Assembly (NCBI RefSeq): GCF_009176975.1
Contig: NZ_WEZG01000003.1
Location: 124,001 to 188,000, forward strand
Source of the DNA: Aureimonas psammosilenae
GTDB taxonomy: Bacteria; Pseudomonadota; Alphaproteobacteria; Rhizobiales; Rhizobiaceae
DNA length: 64,000 nucleotides
Direction of reading: 5' to 3'
The translations under genes and the position numbers were made by a program. How positions within the stretch are numbered: the first letter of the stretch is position 1; each line of letters starts with the position of its first letter. The notes beneath the pieces are model-generated. The model did not search any database and was not told the origin of the DNA. It was given only the letters and a program-made list of their open reading frames with translations. Below, in pieces: positions 9,301 to 17,624 of this stretch.

Positions 9301-10123
9301 GCAAGGCATCCACGGATACGCTGCCTGGCGCGGCCTTGGCGTTGCCGGTCAACACGAAGACCGGCACGTCCGGGTGAACGCGCGGGAGCCTTGCCGCTTC
9401 GCCAATTCCAGCCGCTTCGGGCGGGCGTCGCACGGAGGCGGCGCGCAAAGCGCCCTCGAAGGTAGGCATCCCGTCGTCGAGTTTGACGAGGCCATCGACC
9501 GTCGTCGCGATATCGAGCGCGCGATCGTCGAGCGTCAGCTTGACCGGCAGACCCTTGGCGACGTCCGGCGTGCCGGAGGAGATTTGGAAATCGAGCGGCC
9601 GGCCCCGCGCCAGAAGGCTGCCGGCACCCGACACAGGACCGAGCAGCGAGCGGGCGGAGAAGTTGCCGTTGAGCGCGCCGAGGATCAGCCGCCCGTCCGA
9701 GCGCTTGTCCTCCACGACCACCTCGCCGTCCGTCACGGCGACATCTTCCAGAACAATCTCGGCAGCCGTCGGCAGGGTTCCGGGTCGCGGAAGGTTCTCC
9801 AGCCGGCCGTCCGCGCCGATCGAAAGCTGCAGCTTCGGCCGCTCCAGGCGCATGGAGAAAATGCGGATTTCGCCAGAAAGGTAGGGCGCGAGTTCGGCAT
9901 CCATCCGAAAGCGCGCCACCGTCATCGGCGGCCGGGCGCCTCCGCCGATCTGGACATCGGTGAAGGTGACGCTCGGAAACGGCAGGATCTGCGCTTCGGC
10001 CGAGCCGCGCACGGTCACGGGTTGGCCGAGAATGCGGCTCGCTTCCCGCTCGAAATCGGCGCGATACGCGCCCCAGTCGATGAAATGTGGCGCGACCAGA
10101 ACGGCGAGCAGCGCGAGAACCAC
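6344..10123 (-). CDS. Large AsmA-family envelope protein
   Basis: A 1259-residue protein of the AsmA/TamB-like lipid-transfer superfamily, anchored in the inner membrane with a long periplasmic beta-rich body. The N terminus carries a hydrophobic helix followed by PHFIDWGAYR and the AsmA-typical ILGQPVTVRG. The C-terminal AsmA repeat includes GAGSVTVENGAFPGL (about residue 1010), followed by an Arg/Glu-rich coiled coil and a Pro-rich tail. The GTG at 10123 is the first conventional start but cuts into the membrane helix. A CTG at 10156 has an excellent ribosome site (AAGGGAG, 8 nt upstream) and would restore a full helix, so the true start may be 10156. No ATG occurs in frame before the upstream stop. 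Confidence 0.88.
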   Translation of the reverse strand: MVLALLAVLVAPHFIDWGAYRADFEREASRILGQPVTVRGSAEAQILPFPSVTFTDVQIGGGARPPMTVARFRMDAELAPYLSGEIRIFSMRLERPKLQLSIGADGRLENLPRPGTLPTAAEIVLEDVAVTDGEVVVEDKRSDGRLILGALNGNFSARSLLGPVSGAGSLLARGRPLDFQISSGTPDVAKGLPVKLTLDDRALDIATTVDGLVKLDDGMPTFEGALRAASVRRPPEAAGIGEAARLPRVHPDVPVFVLTGNAKAAPGSVSVDALRVSVGAGEKPYVLTGSARLAGGPAPDFRLDLAGEQLDIDAIATGNAPNRKVTFAERLEAARALLADVPRPAMAGRIRLSLPVVAAGDTTIRDLAVEASPLPAGWSVRTLSAELPGRTRIEASGLLDIAAPPSFRGRLLLAARQPSGFSEWLTGSVDPAIRSLNGAGFSADVELSQERQSFRELELDLGGDSLRGSLERSGAAGARFLSADLEGGRLDLDSFSAFSRVFTGEADSFADASNGRLRLAAGPVTFQGANAGRVDADVSFDGTALKLDRADVKDLAGTDLSAKGTLEGLGGAPIGRVDLSLSSADVAPFLDLVAQRLPANIGLDVLRARAAELSPVALSGVLHTEAGAAGDNPTLKVDVSGTLAASDANLNLSLGNGLHGGSEIGRAAADLRVTSSEPAGLLRQMGLDALPLAVPSPLTLTASLSTDAPGPVTARLALNAPGSEFEAKGTVDLAAQTVRSVALDLSGRSDDLGPWLLASGNAFGLDGQASLPATFAGRFEANGENFFLRGIEGSLGAVGFSGDLEKPKEGPVAGEVFLSELSLPWLVSLVYGQTPVGAARPDGWSGQDFTRPLLPQTPVALDVTADRLMLVGNAEAGAISAHIEATPDALSVKDLRGSFGGGYGTASFSFDNANGVGAFAAEADLQGMDLGGISLSGFALPTEDEPAPEGSDTPPLSGLLDAKLRLDASGHSFATLLSSMTGAGSVTVENGAFPGLRPMLLPEILARADIRGFDPTLANVGRLVRDLTKGANYPVSSASADFSVVGGTARFPALRLIRDGEVLNAEGAVDLSRFGVSASLRLDLDPGEEAVEGAAPSITTTLDGPIAAPNLSTDVQLLANYLSVRALEREQARVEAIQGALQEKLRLRREARFYRWRERVRTEAADVDLRSEDSRRREALEAERQRRSFEEDAEARQAERRRLERARAEAARQPEPAAAPEPTPDPGRLNFEDAITPPPAPLPPTGSSDLPGVRQPQPF

Positions 10124-10156
10124 GAGTCCGCCGATCGCGACGAAAGCCCTGACCAG

Positions 10157-10447
10157 CTTCGATTCTCCCTTGCCCCAACCGCACCTGCAGATAGCAGGAG
10201 ATTAAACGGAAAGTCGGAACTTTTGTCGGGCAAAGTCCATCAAATACAAAGGAAGAGATGGCTTGGGCGATGTTCTGGCGCCTCCAGCCCCGAAGGTAGG
10301 ACTGCTTCGAGGAAGCGCGAACGCCTCGATTCCCGCATGGGTGTCAAGGATAGATCGCGATTTCCATGCGGATCGGCTTCCGGTAGAGCATGGCGAAACT
10401 CGTGGCGGAGACGCCGAGACTTATCCAGAGGTTCCAGCCCGTTCTCC
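10157..10447. other. Intergenic region between divergent AsmA-family and kinase genes
   Basis: About 290 nt without a convincing gene. It should carry the promoters of both divergent neighbours. I see no clear -35/-10 pair, hairpin or repeat here. Confidence 0.5.
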
Positions 10448-11512
10448 ATGGCGAAGCGCCCTATCCTGCCGTCCCCCTTCGTTTCGCGCGCCGTGTTGAA
10501 GCGCGACGTTTTCAGCGAAATTTCCGTCGGCACCCTGCGCGACCAGCCGGACGTGACCGTCACCTATCGCCGCGTTTCGCATTCCGCGCCCTGGTCGCGC
10601 CCCCTCGCCTGGGCGCTGGCAAAGCGCGAGATCAGGGCGCTGATGGCGCTCGACGGCTTGCCCAACATTCCAAAGCTCTTAGGCGTCGATCGCTCGGGCC
10701 TTTACCGCTCGTGGATCGAAGGAGCGCCTTTGCATGTCGCCAAGCCCTTCGGCAACGAAAGCTATTTCCGCGACGCCAAGCGGTTGCTTCTCGCCATGCA
10801 TCGGCGGGGCGTCACCCATAACGATCTCGCCAAGCCGCAGAACTGGCTGATGACCCCGGATGGCCGCGCCGCGCTGATCGACATGCAGCTTGCCAGCGTG
10901 TTCCCCAAGCGCACCGCCTTGTTCCGCCTTCTCGCCCGCGAAGACCTGCGCCACCTTCTGAAGCAGAAACGCACATGGTGCCGCGAAGCGTTGACGCCTT
11001 CCGAAAAGCGGCTTCTCGCCACCCGCAGCGTGCCGGCGCAGGTGTGGATGAAGACCTTCAAGCCCGTCTATAACGGCGTGACGCGCGGGATTTTCAACTG
11101 GTCGGACGGCGAAGGCACGCGCGATCGGATGGATACGGAAGGCCGCGCCATCGCGGCGCGGTTCGACATGGACCCGGCGATCGCCGCTCATGCGGTTCTG
11201 CCGTTTCCGTACCCGAAGAGCCGGGGCGGCATCGGCATCTACGCCTTCGTCGAGCCGATGCAGGGCGTCGAGAATGCAGAGATTCAGCGCAAGCTCGCCA
11301 AGGGGCCCGAACCCCGGCCGGACATCGTGCAGGTGGTGGCGCGCCTGCCGCGCGGAACCGACGGGCGCACACGCGAGGATCTCCTCCGGCTCGTCGCGAT
11401 CAATCATGTCGAGGAGATCGATGCGGCCGATGCCGATGCCGAAACGCGCGAGCTGATGCGCGAGATCGCGGCAGGGCGCGGCAATCTGACCGACCGCCGG
11501 CTCAAGCTGTAA
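10448..11512 (+). CDS. RIO-like serine/threonine protein kinase
   Basis: A 354-residue protein with a compact kinase core. The catalytic loop is HNDLAKPQN (His124, Asp126, Asn132) and the metal-binding Asp145 lies in LIDMQLA, replacing DFG, as in RIO- and lipopolysaccharide-kinase-like families. A Lys/Glu pair (KREIRAL, residues 59-65) may be the remnant of the alpha-C helix. The glycine-rich loop is not obvious. The ATG at 10448 fits the start of homology; an extended upstream reading frame is a shadow of the AsmA gene. Substrate unknown; it might phosphorylate a protein or small molecule. Confidence 0.75.
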   Translation: MAKRPILPSPFVSRAVLKRDVFSEISVGTLRDQPDVTVTYRRVSHSAPWSRPLAWALAKREIRALMALDGLPNIPKLLGVDRSGLYRSWIEGAPLHVAKPFGNESYFRDAKRLLLAMHRRGVTHNDLAKPQNWLMTPDGRAALIDMQLASVFPKRTALFRLLAREDLRHLLKQKRTWCREALTPSEKRLLATRSVPAQVWMKTFKPVYNGVTRGIFNWSDGEGTRDRMDTEGRAIAARFDMDPAIAAHAVLPFPYPKSRGGIGIYAFVEPMQGVENAEIQRKLAKGPEPRPDIVQVVARLPRGTDGRTREDLLRLVAINHVEEIDAADADAETRELMREIAAGRGNLTDRRLKL

Positions 11513-11708
11513 GAGCGCCTAACAGAACCTCCGGGCGGAGGATGGCCGAGGGCTTTTCGTCGTTCGCAAGGCGCCAAACGCAGTCGATGCCAGCGGCATC
11601 GGCGAGGATTGGCAACGGTCCATGCGGACGGGGCGAGACAAGCGGCTCGTCCCTTCGGACGGCGAGAAGAACCGGCCAGCCGACCCCGCGAGGTTTTGGT
11701 AGGTGCTC
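11502..11708 (-). pseudogene. Possible decayed gene fragment with no start codon
   Basis: A 68-codon minus-strand frame between stops, reading in part GWPVLLAVRRDEPL and LADAAGIDCVWRLAND. Its composition looks protein-like, but it has no ATG, GTG or TTG near its beginning, and its last codons overlap the end of the kinase gene. It may be the 3' remnant of a lost gene or chance coding potential in GC-rich DNA. I do not recognise a family. Confidence 0.25.
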
Positions 11709-11793
11709 TCAGGATGAGTTGTGTGCCGGGCGGGGTGGCGCGTCCGGCTCTGTTCCACTACTGTTCCGCCAACGACCAATTAAATAGACCGTG

Positions 11794-14499
11794 ATGACAG
11801 GACCGGACGAACATTTTCGGCCGCTTGCCGGCGTGCCCGAGCGCCGGCCGGGCGGCATCACCGCGCGTGCCCTCGCCGCCCGCGGCGGCGACATCGCCAA
11901 GGTGCCGAACTATCTCGCAGGGCTCAACCCCGAGCAAAGCGCCGCTGTGGAAACCACGGAAGGGCCGGTACTCGTGCTGGCGGGCGCTGGCACCGGCAAG
12001 ACGCGCGTTCTCACCACGCGCATCGCCCATATTCTGGCGAGCCGGCTCGCCTATCCCTCGCAGATTCTGGCCGTGACCTTCACCAACAAGGCCGCGCGCG
12101 AGATGAAGACGCGTATCGGCCATCTCGTCGGCGGCGAGGTGGAAGGCATGCCTTGGCTCGGCACCTTCCACTCCATCGGCGTGAAGATGCTGCGCCGTCA
12201 CGCCGAGCTGGTCGGTCTGAAGTCGAACTTCACCATTCTCGACACCGACGATCAGATCCGCCTCATCAAGCAGTTGATCCAGGCCGAGAAGCTGGACGAC
12301 AAGCGCTGGCCGGCGCGCGCCTTCGCACAGATGATCGACGGCTGGAAGAACAAGGGTCTGACGCCGAAGGACATTCCCGAAGGCGATGCGCGCGCTTTCG
12401 CCAACGGCCGCGGGCGCGAACTCTATGCGGCCTATCAGGAACGGCTGAAGAGTTTGAACGCCACCGATTTCGGCGACCTCCTGATGCACCCGATCGCGAT
12501 CTTTCGCGCTCACCCGGACATCTTGGCCGATTATCACCGGCGCTTCCGCTACATCCTCGTGGACGAGTACCAGGACACGAACGTCGCGCAGTACCTTTGG
12601 CTGCGGCTTCTGGCGCAGCGCTCTCGCGCCACGATGGACGACGCGGAAACGCCGATCAACGTCTGCTGCGTCGGCGACGACGACCAGTCCATCTATGGCT
12701 GGCGCGGCGCGGAGGTGGACAACATCCTGCGCTTCGAAAAGGACTTCCAGAACGCGACTGTGATCCGCCTGGAGCGCAACTACCGCTCCACCGCGCACAT
12801 CCTCGGCGCGGCCTCGCATCTCATCGCGCATAACGAGGACCGGCTCGGCAAGACCCTCTTCACCGATGCCGCGCTGGAAGCGGACCATGAGAAGGTCGAG
12901 GTCAACGCCGCCTGGGATTCGGAAGAAGAAGCGCGCGCGGTGGGCGAGGAGATCGAGCAGCTTCAGCGTCGCGGTTGCCGCCTGAACGATATGGCGATCC
13001 TGGTGCGCGCGTCGTTCCAGATGCGCGAGTTCGAAGACCGCTTCGTCACGCTCGGTCTGAACTACCGCGTGATCGGCGGGCCGCGCTTCTACGAACGCCA
13101 GGAGATCCGCGACGCTCTCGCTTATTTCCGCTGCGTGGTGCAGCCGGCCGACGACCTCGCCTTCGAGCGCATCGTGAATACGCCGAAGCGCGGCCTCGGC
13201 GACACCACCGTCCGCCTGCTGCACGACCACGCGCGGGCGAACGGAATTCCGATGATGGCCGCCGCCGCCGACATCGCGACGACGGAGGAGTTGAAGGCCA
13301 AGCCTCGCATGTCGGTCGCCAACCTGACGAAGAATTTCGCGCGCTGGTCGTCGCTTCTCGCCACCACCAAACACACCGATCTCGCCGAGATGATCCTGGA
13401 GGAGTCCGGCTATACCGAGATGTGGCAGAACGACCGTTCGGCCGAAGCGCCGGGCCGGCTGGACAACCTCAAGGAACTGATCCGCTCCATGGAGCCCTAC
13501 GAGTCGCTGCCTAGCTTCCTTGAGCACGTCTCGCTCGTCATGGACGCCGAGCAGAAAGCGGATCTCGACGCCGTGTCCATCATGACGCTCCATTCGGCCA
13601 AGGGTCTGGAATTCGACACCGTGTTCCTGCCCGGCTGGGAAGAAGGCCTGTTCCCGCATCAGCGTTCGCTGGACGAAGGCGGACGCTCGGGCTTGGAGGA
13701 AGAGCGCCGCCTCGCCTATGTCGGCATCACGCGCGCCAAGAAGCGCGCCAAGCTCTGGTTCGTTTCGAACCGCCGCATCCACGGCCTTTGGCAGTCCACC
13801 ATCCCGTCACGCTTCCTCGATGAGTTGCCCGAAGACCATGTGGAGGTGAAGGAAGCCAATTCTTCCTATGGCGGCTATGGCCGGGGCGGTGGCGGCTACG
13901 GCGCATCCCGCTGGGACGCCGACGCCTTTTCCACCTCCTCCTACCAGACGCCCGGTTGGAAGCGGGCGCAAGCGGCGCGCGCCGCCGAAACGCGGCCCGA
14001 CACCGCCTGGGGCTCGCGTTCGGGGCACAAGGAACGCTCGATCACCTATGGCGACAGCGGCGTTTCGGGACCGGACGTGCGGCGCTCCTCACGCGACGCC
14101 GACATCGCGGCCAAGGCCGACCGTTACGCGAAACTGAGCGAGGAGCGCGCCGGCGGCTCAGCAAAGCCCGCCGCGACGGGTTTTGCGGGCCGCATCGAGC
14201 GCGGCGCCGACAACCCGCCCCCCGCCGGCTTCGCGCGTGGCGGCGGCAGCAACCGGCCGGCGAGTCGAGGCTTCGGGCTTCATGCGAGCGCGCGCGACGG
14301 TGGGCCGCGCGAGATCGAAGGCACGCTCGTCGCCAAGTCGGTCGGAACGGAGGAAAGCCGCTTCAAGGTCGGTGACCGCGTGTTCCACCAGAAGTTCGGC
14401 AACGGGTCCGTTTCGGCCGTGGAAGGCAACAAGCTGACGGTAGACTTCGACCGGGCCGGTCAGAAGCGGGTTCTGGAAGGCTTCGTTCAGGAACTTTGA
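11794..14499 (+). CDS. uvrD: ATP-dependent DNA helicase UvrD/PcrA
   Basis: Superfamily 1A 3'-5' helicase for excision and mismatch repair, 901 residues. Motifs in order: Q-motif region LNPEQSAAV, Walker A GAGTGKTR (about residue 69), TFTNKAAREM, GTFHSIG, VDEYQDTN, QSIYGWRGA, ERNYRST, SIMTLHSAKGLEFD and YVGITRAK. The C-terminal 200 residues are a Gly/Ser/Arg-rich linker and a Tudor-like end (FKVGDRVFHQKFGNGSV) typical of PcrA. The ATG at 11794 was preferred over the adjacent GTG at 11791. Confidence 0.96.
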   Translation: MTGPDEHFRPLAGVPERRPGGITARALAARGGDIAKVPNYLAGLNPEQSAAVETTEGPVLVLAGAGTGKTRVLTTRIAHILASRLAYPSQILAVTFTNKAAREMKTRIGHLVGGEVEGMPWLGTFHSIGVKMLRRHAELVGLKSNFTILDTDDQIRLIKQLIQAEKLDDKRWPARAFAQMIDGWKNKGLTPKDIPEGDARAFANGRGRELYAAYQERLKSLNATDFGDLLMHPIAIFRAHPDILADYHRRFRYILVDEYQDTNVAQYLWLRLLAQRSRATMDDAETPINVCCVGDDDQSIYGWRGAEVDNILRFEKDFQNATVIRLERNYRSTAHILGAASHLIAHNEDRLGKTLFTDAALEADHEKVEVNAAWDSEEEARAVGEEIEQLQRRGCRLNDMAILVRASFQMREFEDRFVTLGLNYRVIGGPRFYERQEIRDALAYFRCVVQPADDLAFERIVNTPKRGLGDTTVRLLHDHARANGIPMMAAAADIATTEELKAKPRMSVANLTKNFARWSSLLATTKHTDLAEMILEESGYTEMWQNDRSAEAPGRLDNLKELIRSMEPYESLPSFLEHVSLVMDAEQKADLDAVSIMTLHSAKGLEFDTVFLPGWEEGLFPHQRSLDEGGRSGLEEERRLAYVGITRAKKRAKLWFVSNRRIHGLWQSTIPSRFLDELPEDHVEVKEANSSYGGYGRGGGGYGASRWDADAFSTSSYQTPGWKRAQAARAAETRPDTAWGSRSGHKERSITYGDSGVSGPDVRRSSRDADIAAKADRYAKLSEERAGGSAKPAATGFAGRIERGADNPPPAGFARGGGSNRPASRGFGLHASARDGGPREIEGTLVAKSVGTEESRFKVGDRVFHQKFGNGSVSAVEGNKLTVDFDRAGQKRVLEGFVQEL

Positions 14500-14505
14500 G
14501 CGCGA

Positions 14506-14535
14506 GAAGGCAACTTTCTCGGTTGCCTTCTTCCC
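14506..14535 (+). terminator. Terminator after uvrD
   Basis: Perfect 9-bp stem GAAGGCAAC / GTTGCCTTC (14506-14514 and 14522-14530) with a 7-nt loop, followed by TTCCC. It starts 7 nt after the uvrD stop. Confidence 0.75.
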
Positions 14536-14589
14536 AACCCTTCTTAAGTGCCCACAGGATACAAAGGCTCGAATGGAAGGAAGCGGCGG

Positions 14590-15711
14590 ATGAATGCATC
14601 CGGACTGGTAAGACTGGCTGCGGCTTGGGGGTCGGTCGGCTTCTTTCTCTTGTTCGGAAACGTTCTTCTTTCCCAACTCGAAAATCCGATTATGGCGACG
14701 GTTGCTTTCGCCTGGCTCTTCGGCGTGATCATCTGGGCCGCCTTTGGCGTCGTGCACGAAGCCGAGGAACTGGCGGAGATTCTCGGCGAGCCTTACGGCA
14801 CGCTCATCCTGACCCTATCGATCGTCATCATCGAAGTGGCGCTTATCGCTGCCGTGATGCTCGGCGCGAAGGAAGCACCGACGCTCGGGCGCGACACGAT
14901 GTTCGCGGTGCTGATGATCGTTCTGAACGGTGTGGTGGGCGTCGGTCTTCTCGTGGGCGGCCATCGCCATCACCAGCAGACCTTCAACCTCCAGGGTGCC
15001 TCCGCCTATCTCGCGGTGCTGATCCCCCTCACCTTCATCAGCCTCGTTCTGCCGAATCTCACGACCTCGACCACCGACGGCAGCCTGACGATCTTCCAGG
15101 CCATCGCGTTCTCGGTCTTTACCATTGCGCTCTATGGCATCTTTCTGGTGATCCAGACGGGGCGGCATCAGGCCTTCTTCGTCTTCCCGAACGAATCGAG
15201 GGAAGACGCGAAGGACCCGGCGGTGCTCGTGCCGAACGAGCGGAAGGATACCGAGCAGTTAGGCGTCCTCCCGCATACGGGGCTTCTTCTCGCCAACATC
15301 CTGCCGATCGTCATTCTGTCGAAAAGCCTCGCGACCGTTCTCGATCACGGCATTGCGGTTCTCGGCGCACCGACCGCTCTCGGCGGCATTCTCATCGCCA
15401 TGATCGTTTTCACCCCGGAAGGCATCTCGGCGCTGAAGGCGGTCGCCGCCAACGAATTGCAGCGGGCGATCAACCTTTGTCTCGGCGCCGCCACCTCAAC
15501 TGTCGGATTGACAGTGCCGGCCATCCTGTTCATCGGCCTCTTCACCGGCCAACAGGTCGTGCTCGGTCTTTCGCCGTCGAACATGGCCCTTCTCGTGATG
15601 ACGCTGATCCTGTCGATCGTGACCTTCACCGCGTCGGCGACGACGGTTCTGCAAGGCGCGGTCCATTTGGTGATGTTTCTGGTCTTCATGGTGCTGGTGT
15701 TCAGCCCGTGA
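14590..15711 (+). CDS. Calcium (sodium)/proton antiporter, ChaA type
   Basis: A 373-residue polytopic membrane protein of the CaCA exchanger superfamily, with about eleven predicted helices and two inverted halves. Each half carries an acidic ion-binding motif: VVHEAEELAEILGEPYGTL (about residues 55-73) and MIVFTPEGISALKAV (about 277-291). It would export Ca2+ or Na+ in exchange for H+. A His-containing loop (HRHHQQ) lies between helices. The ATG at 14590 has a strong ribosome site (GGAAGGAAG). It follows the uvrD terminator, so it is a separate unit. Confidence 0.88.
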   Translation: MNASGLVRLAAAWGSVGFFLLFGNVLLSQLENPIMATVAFAWLFGVIIWAAFGVVHEAEELAEILGEPYGTLILTLSIVIIEVALIAAVMLGAKEAPTLGRDTMFAVLMIVLNGVVGVGLLVGGHRHHQQTFNLQGASAYLAVLIPLTFISLVLPNLTTSTTDGSLTIFQAIAFSVFTIALYGIFLVIQTGRHQAFFVFPNESREDAKDPAVLVPNERKDTEQLGVLPHTGLLLANILPIVILSKSLATVLDHGIAVLGAPTALGGILIAMIVFTPEGISALKAVAANELQRAINLCLGAATSTVGLTVPAILFIGLFTGQQVVLGLSPSNMALLVMTLILSIVTFTASATTVLQGAVHLVMFLVFMVLVFSP

Positions 15712-15848
15712 TGCCGGCAGATAGCGGCAGACCCTTCGGTCTGCGCCTTCCAGCATTCACGAACTGGTGACGAAACAAAGACTTGCCGAGGGAACCTTCG
15801 ATAAACTGCGTCCTTCCCCCTGACAGGGACGTGTTCGGAGGAACCCTT

Positions 15849-16343
15849 ATGAGATTTTTCAAGTCGCTGGGCGTAAAGCTCCTGGCGGGCGTGCTGGCAT
15901 TCACCTTCGTTCCCGCCGTTTCGCCCTCGGGCGCCCCGCTGATCGGTGTTTCGAAAGCCGAAGCCCAGTATTATGGTGGTGGCCATCACGGGCGCTATTA
16001 TCGCCATGGCGGCTATGGCGGGCATCGAGGCTATTATGGCGGCCGCAACTTCAATCGCGACCGAGGCTACTACCGCGACCGCGGCTATTATGGCGGCCGG
16101 CGCTACCATGGCGGGCGCCGCTACTACCGCAATCGCGACAATGGCGCGGCGATCGCGGCCGGCATCATCGGCCTCGGCGTCGGGGCGGCCATCGCCAACT
16201 CGGCCCGGCCCCGCTATGCCGCCCCTGCTTATCGCGGCGGTCTGACAGCACACGACCGCTACTGTCTGTCGCGCTACCGGTCCTACGATCCCGCCAGCGG
16301 CACGTATCAGCCCTATAACGGTCCGCGCCGGCTTTGCCGGTGA
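15849..16343 (+). CDS. BA14K family protein
   Basis: A 164-residue exported protein. A signal peptide (hydrophobic segment about residues 9-27) precedes a Gly/Tyr/Arg/His-rich repeat region (residues 40-100, GYYGG and RRYYRN repeats). A hydrophobic glycine-zipper-like segment (IAAGIIGLGVGAAIA) follows, then the BA14K domain at the C terminus (HDRYCLSRYRSYDPASGTY). BA14K proteins of Brucella are immunoreactive, lectin-like surface proteins; the role here is not known. A perfect GGAGG lies 6 nt before the ATG. Confidence 0.88.
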   Translation: MRFFKSLGVKLLAGVLAFTFVPAVSPSGAPLIGVSKAEAQYYGGGHHGRYYRHGGYGGHRGYYGGRNFNRDRGYYRDRGYYGGRRYHGGRRYYRNRDNGAAIAAGIIGLGVGAAIANSARPRYAAPAYRGGLTAHDRYCLSRYRSYDPASGTYQPYNGPRRLCR

Positions 16344-16363
16344 GGCATCCGGCAGCGAATACG

Positions 16364-16390
16364 AAGGCGGGGACGGTCCCCGCCTTTTTT
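16364..16390 (+). terminator. Rho-independent terminator after the BA14K gene
   Basis: 10-bp stem AAGGCGGGGA / TCCCCGCCTT with a 3-nt loop followed by a T tract. Confidence 0.9.
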
Positions 16391-16523
16391 GTGACGCCCA
16401 TGCGAATGCTGCACTGCAACATCACAGACCCTGCCATGCAGCCACGGCACTGGTCATTGCCGATTTTCGCGACATAAATCGATTTGGGAGAAGCGACATT
16501 TGAATTAATGCAGGAGCTTTTCC

Positions 16524-16727
16524 ATGACAGCCCCTTTTTCTGCCCAAGGACAGGCCACGTTCCCGCGCCTCGCTACCGCACGAGGCGATGTCAGATCCAT
16601 CTCCCGCTCGCGCCGGCCAGCCCATCACGGCATCGCCGGAGCGTTGATGTTCGGGCATGAGTTCGGCGAAGCGACCGGCGGCGAGCGCCCGTTCTTCGCC
16701 GATGTTCAGGCCCCCGCCCGCAACTGA
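16524..16727 (+). CDS. Small hypothetical protein
   Basis: A 67-residue frame starting ATG at 16524 with AGGAG 8 nt upstream, and ending 9 nt before the convergent prmA stop. The protein has no membrane segment and is rich in Ala, Arg and Phe. I do not recognise a family. The ribosome site and tight fit in the gap support it; the lack of known relatives leaves it uncertain. Confidence 0.4.
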   Translation: MTAPFSAQGQATFPRLATARGDVRSISRSRRPAHHGIAGALMFGHEFGEATGGERPFFADVQAPARN

Positions 16728-16735
16728 TCGTCGCC

Positions 16736-17611
16736 TTAACGACGGGCGAGGTGCAACGTCACCCAGTCACCATTCCGAATGGTTTCGTGATGGTAGAGAT
16801 ACTGGTCGCGATAGGCAGCGAGCACCGCGTTGCGCTGGCGCACGAGAATGCCCGACAGGATGAGGTCCCCGTCGAAGGCGAGGTTTCGCGCCACGGCCGG
16901 GGCGAGCTTGGCGAGCGGGCCTGCCAGAATGTTCGCCACGATCAGGTCGTAGGGCGCGCCGCTGCGGATGGCGGGGCCTGCCATGCCGGTCGCGACGACG
17001 ACCTCGACAAGCCCGGCCACCCTGTTCGCTTCGACGTTCTGACGAGCCACATCGACGGCGACCGGATCGATATCTGTTGCCAGAACCGGCACGCGGGCGA
17101 GTTTGGCGACGCCGATGGCGAGAACCGCCGTGCCGGTGCCGAGATCGAGCGCGTTGCGCGGCCGGCGACGGCGCACGATGCGATGGATCATTTCCAGGCA
17201 TCCCGCCGTGGTGCCGTGATGGCCGGTGCCGAAAGCCTGACCCGCTTCGATCTCGACCGAAAGGTCGTTCGCGCGAACCACGCCGCGATCGTGGGCTCCG
17301 TGCACCACGAAGCGCCCTGCCCGGACCGGCTTCAGGTCGGCCAGCACGATCTTCATCCAGTCCGTGTCGGGGATGGTCTCGTGCTGCAGGCGCTCGCGCC
17401 ATTCGTCGGGGAGCGCCGATGTCACATCCGGCCGGCGATCCTTACCTTCGGCATCGTCGAAATAAACCGAAATCTCGTGGATGTCGGCGGCCTCATCGAT
17501 CTCGGTGGTGCCGACGGGTGCGCCGTCCTCTTCGAATGCGGCATCCCATGCCGTGAAGATCGCTTCGGCCTCGGCCTTGGTGCCGCGAAGATAGAAGCGT
17601 GATTGGGGCAT
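16736..17611 (-). CDS. prmA: Ribosomal protein L11 methyltransferase
   Basis: SAM-dependent trimethylation of ribosomal protein L11, 291 residues. The substrate-recognition N-terminal domain (about 1-125) is followed by the Rossmann domain with motif I ALDLGTGTAVLAIG (about 155-168), motif II ATDIDPVAVD, and the NILAGPL motif of the PrmA family. The ATG at 17611 was chosen because it fits the short alphaproteobacterial N terminus (MPQSRFYL) and avoids overlap with the SCO1 gene. Confidence 0.94.
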   Translation of the reverse strand: MPQSRFYLRGTKAEAEAIFTAWDAAFEEDGAPVGTTEIDEAADIHEISVYFDDAEGKDRRPDVTSALPDEWRERLQHETIPDTDWMKIVLADLKPVRAGRFVVHGAHDRGVVRANDLSVEIEAGQAFGTGHHGTTAGCLEMIHRIVRRRRPRNALDLGTGTAVLAIGVAKLARVPVLATDIDPVAVDVARQNVEANRVAGLVEVVVATGMAGPAIRSGAPYDLIVANILAGPLAKLAPAVARNLAFDGDLILSGILVRQRNAVLAAYRDQYLYHHETIRNGDWVTLHLARR

Positions 17612-17624
17612 GGAGTAGGGTCGC

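Noticed and set aside
11758-13782. 674-codon minus-strand frame opposite uvrD
   Set aside because: Shadow of uvrD codon structure; rich in Arg, Val, His and Glu with no recognisable motifs.
15726-15743. GCAGACC/GGTCTGC hairpin after the antiporter gene as a terminator
   Set aside because: The stem is short and no T tract follows, so support is insufficient.
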